Below, piece by piece: positions 62,265 to 64,000 of a DNA stretch of 64,000 nucleotides. The stretch comes from JAEMQF01 sp963791595. Its GTDB lineage: Bacteria; Pseudomonadota; Gammaproteobacteria; Burkholderiales; Burkholderiaceae_C. The notes beneath the pieces are model-generated. The model did not search any database. It had not been told where the DNA came from and saw only the letters and a list, made by a program, of their open reading frames with translations. The DNA lies in the NCBI GenBank assembly GCA_963791595.1, contig CAWBTF010000012.1, positions 124,001 to 188,000 on the forward strand, given 5' to 3'. Position numbers and translations under genes: made by a program. Each line of letters begins with the position of its first letter. Positions within the stretch are counted from its first letter, which is position 1.

Positions 62265-63179
62265 ATGATCAAGTCATCGCTCGCAAGTGCAGCGCTGCTG
62301 GCTGCCGCTATCGCTACCCAAGGCAGCGCTCAGGCCCAAGCCACCGACACCCTGAAGAAGTTCAAGGACACCGGAACCGCGACGATGGGCGTGCGCGAAT
62401 CGTCGGGGGCGTTGAGTTTCACGCTGGGCGACGGCAAGTACGTCGGCTTTCACGTCGAGGTCTGCCAGCGCGTGCTGGCCGACATTCAGAAGTCGCTGGG
62501 CCTGGCGAAGCTGGACGTGAAGTACCAGCCGGTCACGTCGCAGAACCGCATTCCCCTGGTGCAGAACGGCACCGTGGACATTGAATGCGGCTCGACGACG
62601 AACAACGCGACGCGCCAGAAAGACGTGGCGTTCGCTCCGACCACCTATGTGGAAGAGGTGCGCATCGCGGCGAAGGCCAATTCGGGCATCACGTCGATCG
62701 GCCAGCTCAACGGCCGCAAAGTCGCGACCACCACCGGCACCACCTCCGTGCAGCACCTGCGCAAACACGAGCGTGCGACGGGCGTCAACTTCGACGAAGT
62801 GTTCGGCAAGGACCACGCCGACAGCTTTCTGCTGCTCGAATCGGGCCGCGCCGATGCCTTCGTGATGGACGGGCAAATCCTCGCCGGGCTCATCTCCAAG
62901 TCGAAGGCGCCAGCCGACTACAGAATCGTCGGCGAAGTGCTGTCAGTCGAGCCCATCGCGATCATGTACCGCAAAGACGACGCCGGCTTCAAGAAGGCGG
63001 TGGACGACAGCGTGCGCGCGATGATGCGCTCGGGCGAAATTGCCAAGCTTTACGACAAGTGGTTCCTGCAAGCGATCCCACCCAGCAACACCAAGGTCGG
63101 CCTGCCCCTGTCGGAAGCCACCAAGGCCGCCTGGGCAGCGCCGAACGACAAGCCGATGGAAGACTACGCGAAGAAGTGA
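62265..63179 (+). CDS. gltI: Amino-acid ABC transporter substrate-binding protein (GltI type)
   Basis: A 304-residue periplasmic binding protein for glutamate/aspartate-like amino acids. The signal peptide ends ATQGSAQAQA; DTLKKFKDTGTATMGVRESSGALSF, YVGFHVEVCQRVLADIQKSLG, NRIPLVQNGTVDIECGSTTN and the ligand loops TTGTTSVQHLRKHER are close to E. coli GltI. GGAG precedes the ATG at 62265 by seven bases. A permease gene follows after three hairpins; gltK and gltL are expected beyond the window. Confidence 0.93.
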   Translation: MIKSSLASAALLAAAIATQGSAQAQATDTLKKFKDTGTATMGVRESSGALSFTLGDGKYVGFHVEVCQRVLADIQKSLGLAKLDVKYQPVTSQNRIPLVQNGTVDIECGSTTNNATRQKDVAFAPTTYVEEVRIAAKANSGITSIGQLNGRKVATTTGTTSVQHLRKHERATGVNFDEVFGKDHADSFLLLESGRADAFVMDGQILAGLISKSKAPADYRIVGEVLSVEPIAIMYRKDDAGFKKAVDDSVRAMMRSGEIAKLYDKWFLQAIPPSNTKVGLPLSEATKAAWAAPNDKPMEDYAKK

Positions 63180-63184
63180 ACCCG

Positions 63185-63279
63185 GCTGCGCGCTGCAGCG
63201 CGCAGCGAGCCTGAGGTAAGCCCCAGGTCCACCTGACCTGGGCGCGGCTTATGCTGCACTGTCGGCAGCGTGCCGACAG
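63185..63279 (+). promoter_or_regulatory. Three consecutive hairpins between gltI and gltJ
   Basis: A 22-base perfect palindrome (63185-63206, GCTGCGCGCTG/CAGCGCGCAGC), CCCAGGTC/GACCTGGG with a 5-base loop (63222-63242), and CTGTCGGCA/TGCCGACAG with a GCG loop (63259-63279). The last one covers the first two bases of the AGGAGG ribosome site at 63278-63283. Such structures usually protect binding-protein mRNA and reduce permease expression. Confidence 0.65.
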
Positions 63280-63288
63280 GAGGTGGCC

Positions 63289-63993
63289 TTGGGCAAGTGG
63301 GATTGGCAGATCTTCCTGCAAGACACTGGGGGCGGACAGACCTACCTGGAGTGGATGTTCAGCGCCTGGGGCTGGACGCTCTCGGTCGCGCTCTGCGCTC
63401 TGGTCGTGGCGCTGTCGGTCGGCTCGCTGATGGGCATTCTGCGCACCGTGCCGAACAAGTGGCTGGTGGCGCTGGGCACGTCCTGGACCGAGCTGTTCCG
63501 CAACATTCCGCTGCTGGTCCAGATCTTCCTCTGGTACCACGTCATCCCGTCGATCTTCCTCACGCTGCGCGGCGTGCCGAGCTTCGTGCTCGTCGTGTTC
63601 GCGCTGGGCTTTTTCACTTCCGCGCGGATTTCGGAGCAGGTGAAAGCCGGCATCCAGGCTCTGCCCAAGGGCCAGCGCTACGCCGGCCTGGCGATGGGAT
63701 TGACGCTGCCGCAAACCTACCGCTACGTGCTGCTGCCGATGGCGTTTCGCATTGTCATTCCGCCGCTCACGAGCGAGTCGATGAACATCATCAAGAACTC
63801 GTCGGTCGCGTTCGCGGTCAGCATCGCCGAGCTGACGATGTTCGCGATGCAGGCGCAAGAGGAAACATCGCGCGGCATCGAGGTCTACCTTGCCGTGACG
63901 GGCCTGTACTTCGTGTCGGCCTTCGCGATCAACCGACTCGCGCTGTTCATCGAGCAACGCGTGCAGGTGCCCGGCATGATCGGTGCGAAGTGA
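63289..63993 (+). CDS. gltJ: Amino-acid ABC transporter permease (GltJ type)
   Basis: A 234-residue inner-membrane permease of the polar amino-acid family. It has the N-terminal YLEWMFSAWGWTLSVALCALVVAL, the TWTELFRNIPLLVQIFLWYHV-type block (SWTELFRNIPLLVQ), and the coupling loop QALPKGQRYAGLAMGLTLPQTYRYVLLPMAFRIVIPPL typical of HisM/GltJ proteins, in two parts EAA-like. I chose TTG at 63289, five bases after AGGAGG; the in-frame GTG at 63283 overlaps the ribosome site. The stop lies 7 bases before the window end. Confidence 0.92.
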   Translation: MGKWDWQIFLQDTGGGQTYLEWMFSAWGWTLSVALCALVVALSVGSLMGILRTVPNKWLVALGTSWTELFRNIPLLVQIFLWYHVIPSIFLTLRGVPSFVLVVFALGFFTSARISEQVKAGIQALPKGQRYAGLAMGLTLPQTYRYVLLPMAFRIVIPPLTSESMNIIKNSSVAFAVSIAELTMFAMQAQEETSRGIEVYLAVTGLYFVSAFAINRLALFIEQRVQVPGMIGAK

Positions 63994-64000
63994 CGGGGCC

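Overview
The window reads as chromosomal DNA of a high-GC betaproteobacterium of the order Burkholderiales. The order is suggested by the gmk-rpoZ-spoT-greB neighbourhood, the polA / DUF2782 / thrB / BPSS1780-type membrane protein block, and the close resemblance of most products to Comamonadaceae/Sphaerotilaceae-type proteins; the family is an inference. I see no prophage, insertion sequence, integron or CRISPR array. The genes are mostly housekeeping, densely packed and in short alternating runs on both strands.

Layout. 1-6.7 kb: the end of gcvP, a convergent dsbD, then a Tat-exported multicopper oxidase gene broken by five one-base homopolymer indels, followed by a SCO-type copper protein and a YciO/Sua5 protein; folE2 faces them. 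6.8-9.9 kb: isoprenoid genes xseB-ispA-dxs on the minus strand. 10-13.3 kb: a Rieske oxygenase, an internally shortened DMT transporter and a mercaptopyruvate-type sulfurtransferase packed head to tail, then a universal stress protein with an FNR-type site. 13.3-20.8 kb: ZIP transporter, dienelactone hydrolase and a polyphosphate cluster (ppx convergent with ppk-sixA-small protein) with a Pho box before ppk, then a patatin. 20.8-29 kb: polA, DUF2782, thrB, a membrane protein, an SDR and uvrD. 29-36 kb: a DECR-like SDR, guaC, valS, a degenerate D-2-hydroxyacid dehydrogenase and galU.

36-44.3 kb: tusA, cysM, tRNA-Leu(CAA) directly abutted by a 121-nt imperfect palindrome, rhomboid, a DegP-like protein lacking two triad residues, an epimerase-like protein, a ferredoxin-reductase-type flavoprotein and a TRAP transporter (dctP-dctQ-dctM). 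44.4-47 kb: the SOS mutagenesis genes imuA-imuB behind a consensus LexA box. 48.3-50.8 kb: a compact three-gene operon rubrerythrin / CCG-type Fe-S protein / DUF3501, the best candidate here for a little-described redox (peroxide) system. 51-55.3 kb: alpha/beta hydrolase, tRNA-Ala(CGC), gmk, rpoZ, spoT. 55.3-62 kb: a five-gene minus-strand run coding for a 1173-residue fused NfnAB-like flavo-iron-sulfur enzyme, modABC and greB. 62.2-64 kb: a glutamate/aspartate-type ABC uptake operon (binding protein and first permease) that runs off the end.

Themes: envelope redox and copper handling (DsbD, SCO, oxidase), phosphate and stress control (ppk, ppx, spoT, usp), DNA repair (polA, uvrD, xseB, imuAB), and two unusual Fe-S/flavin assemblies. 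All family assignments come from reading motifs; no database search was run.
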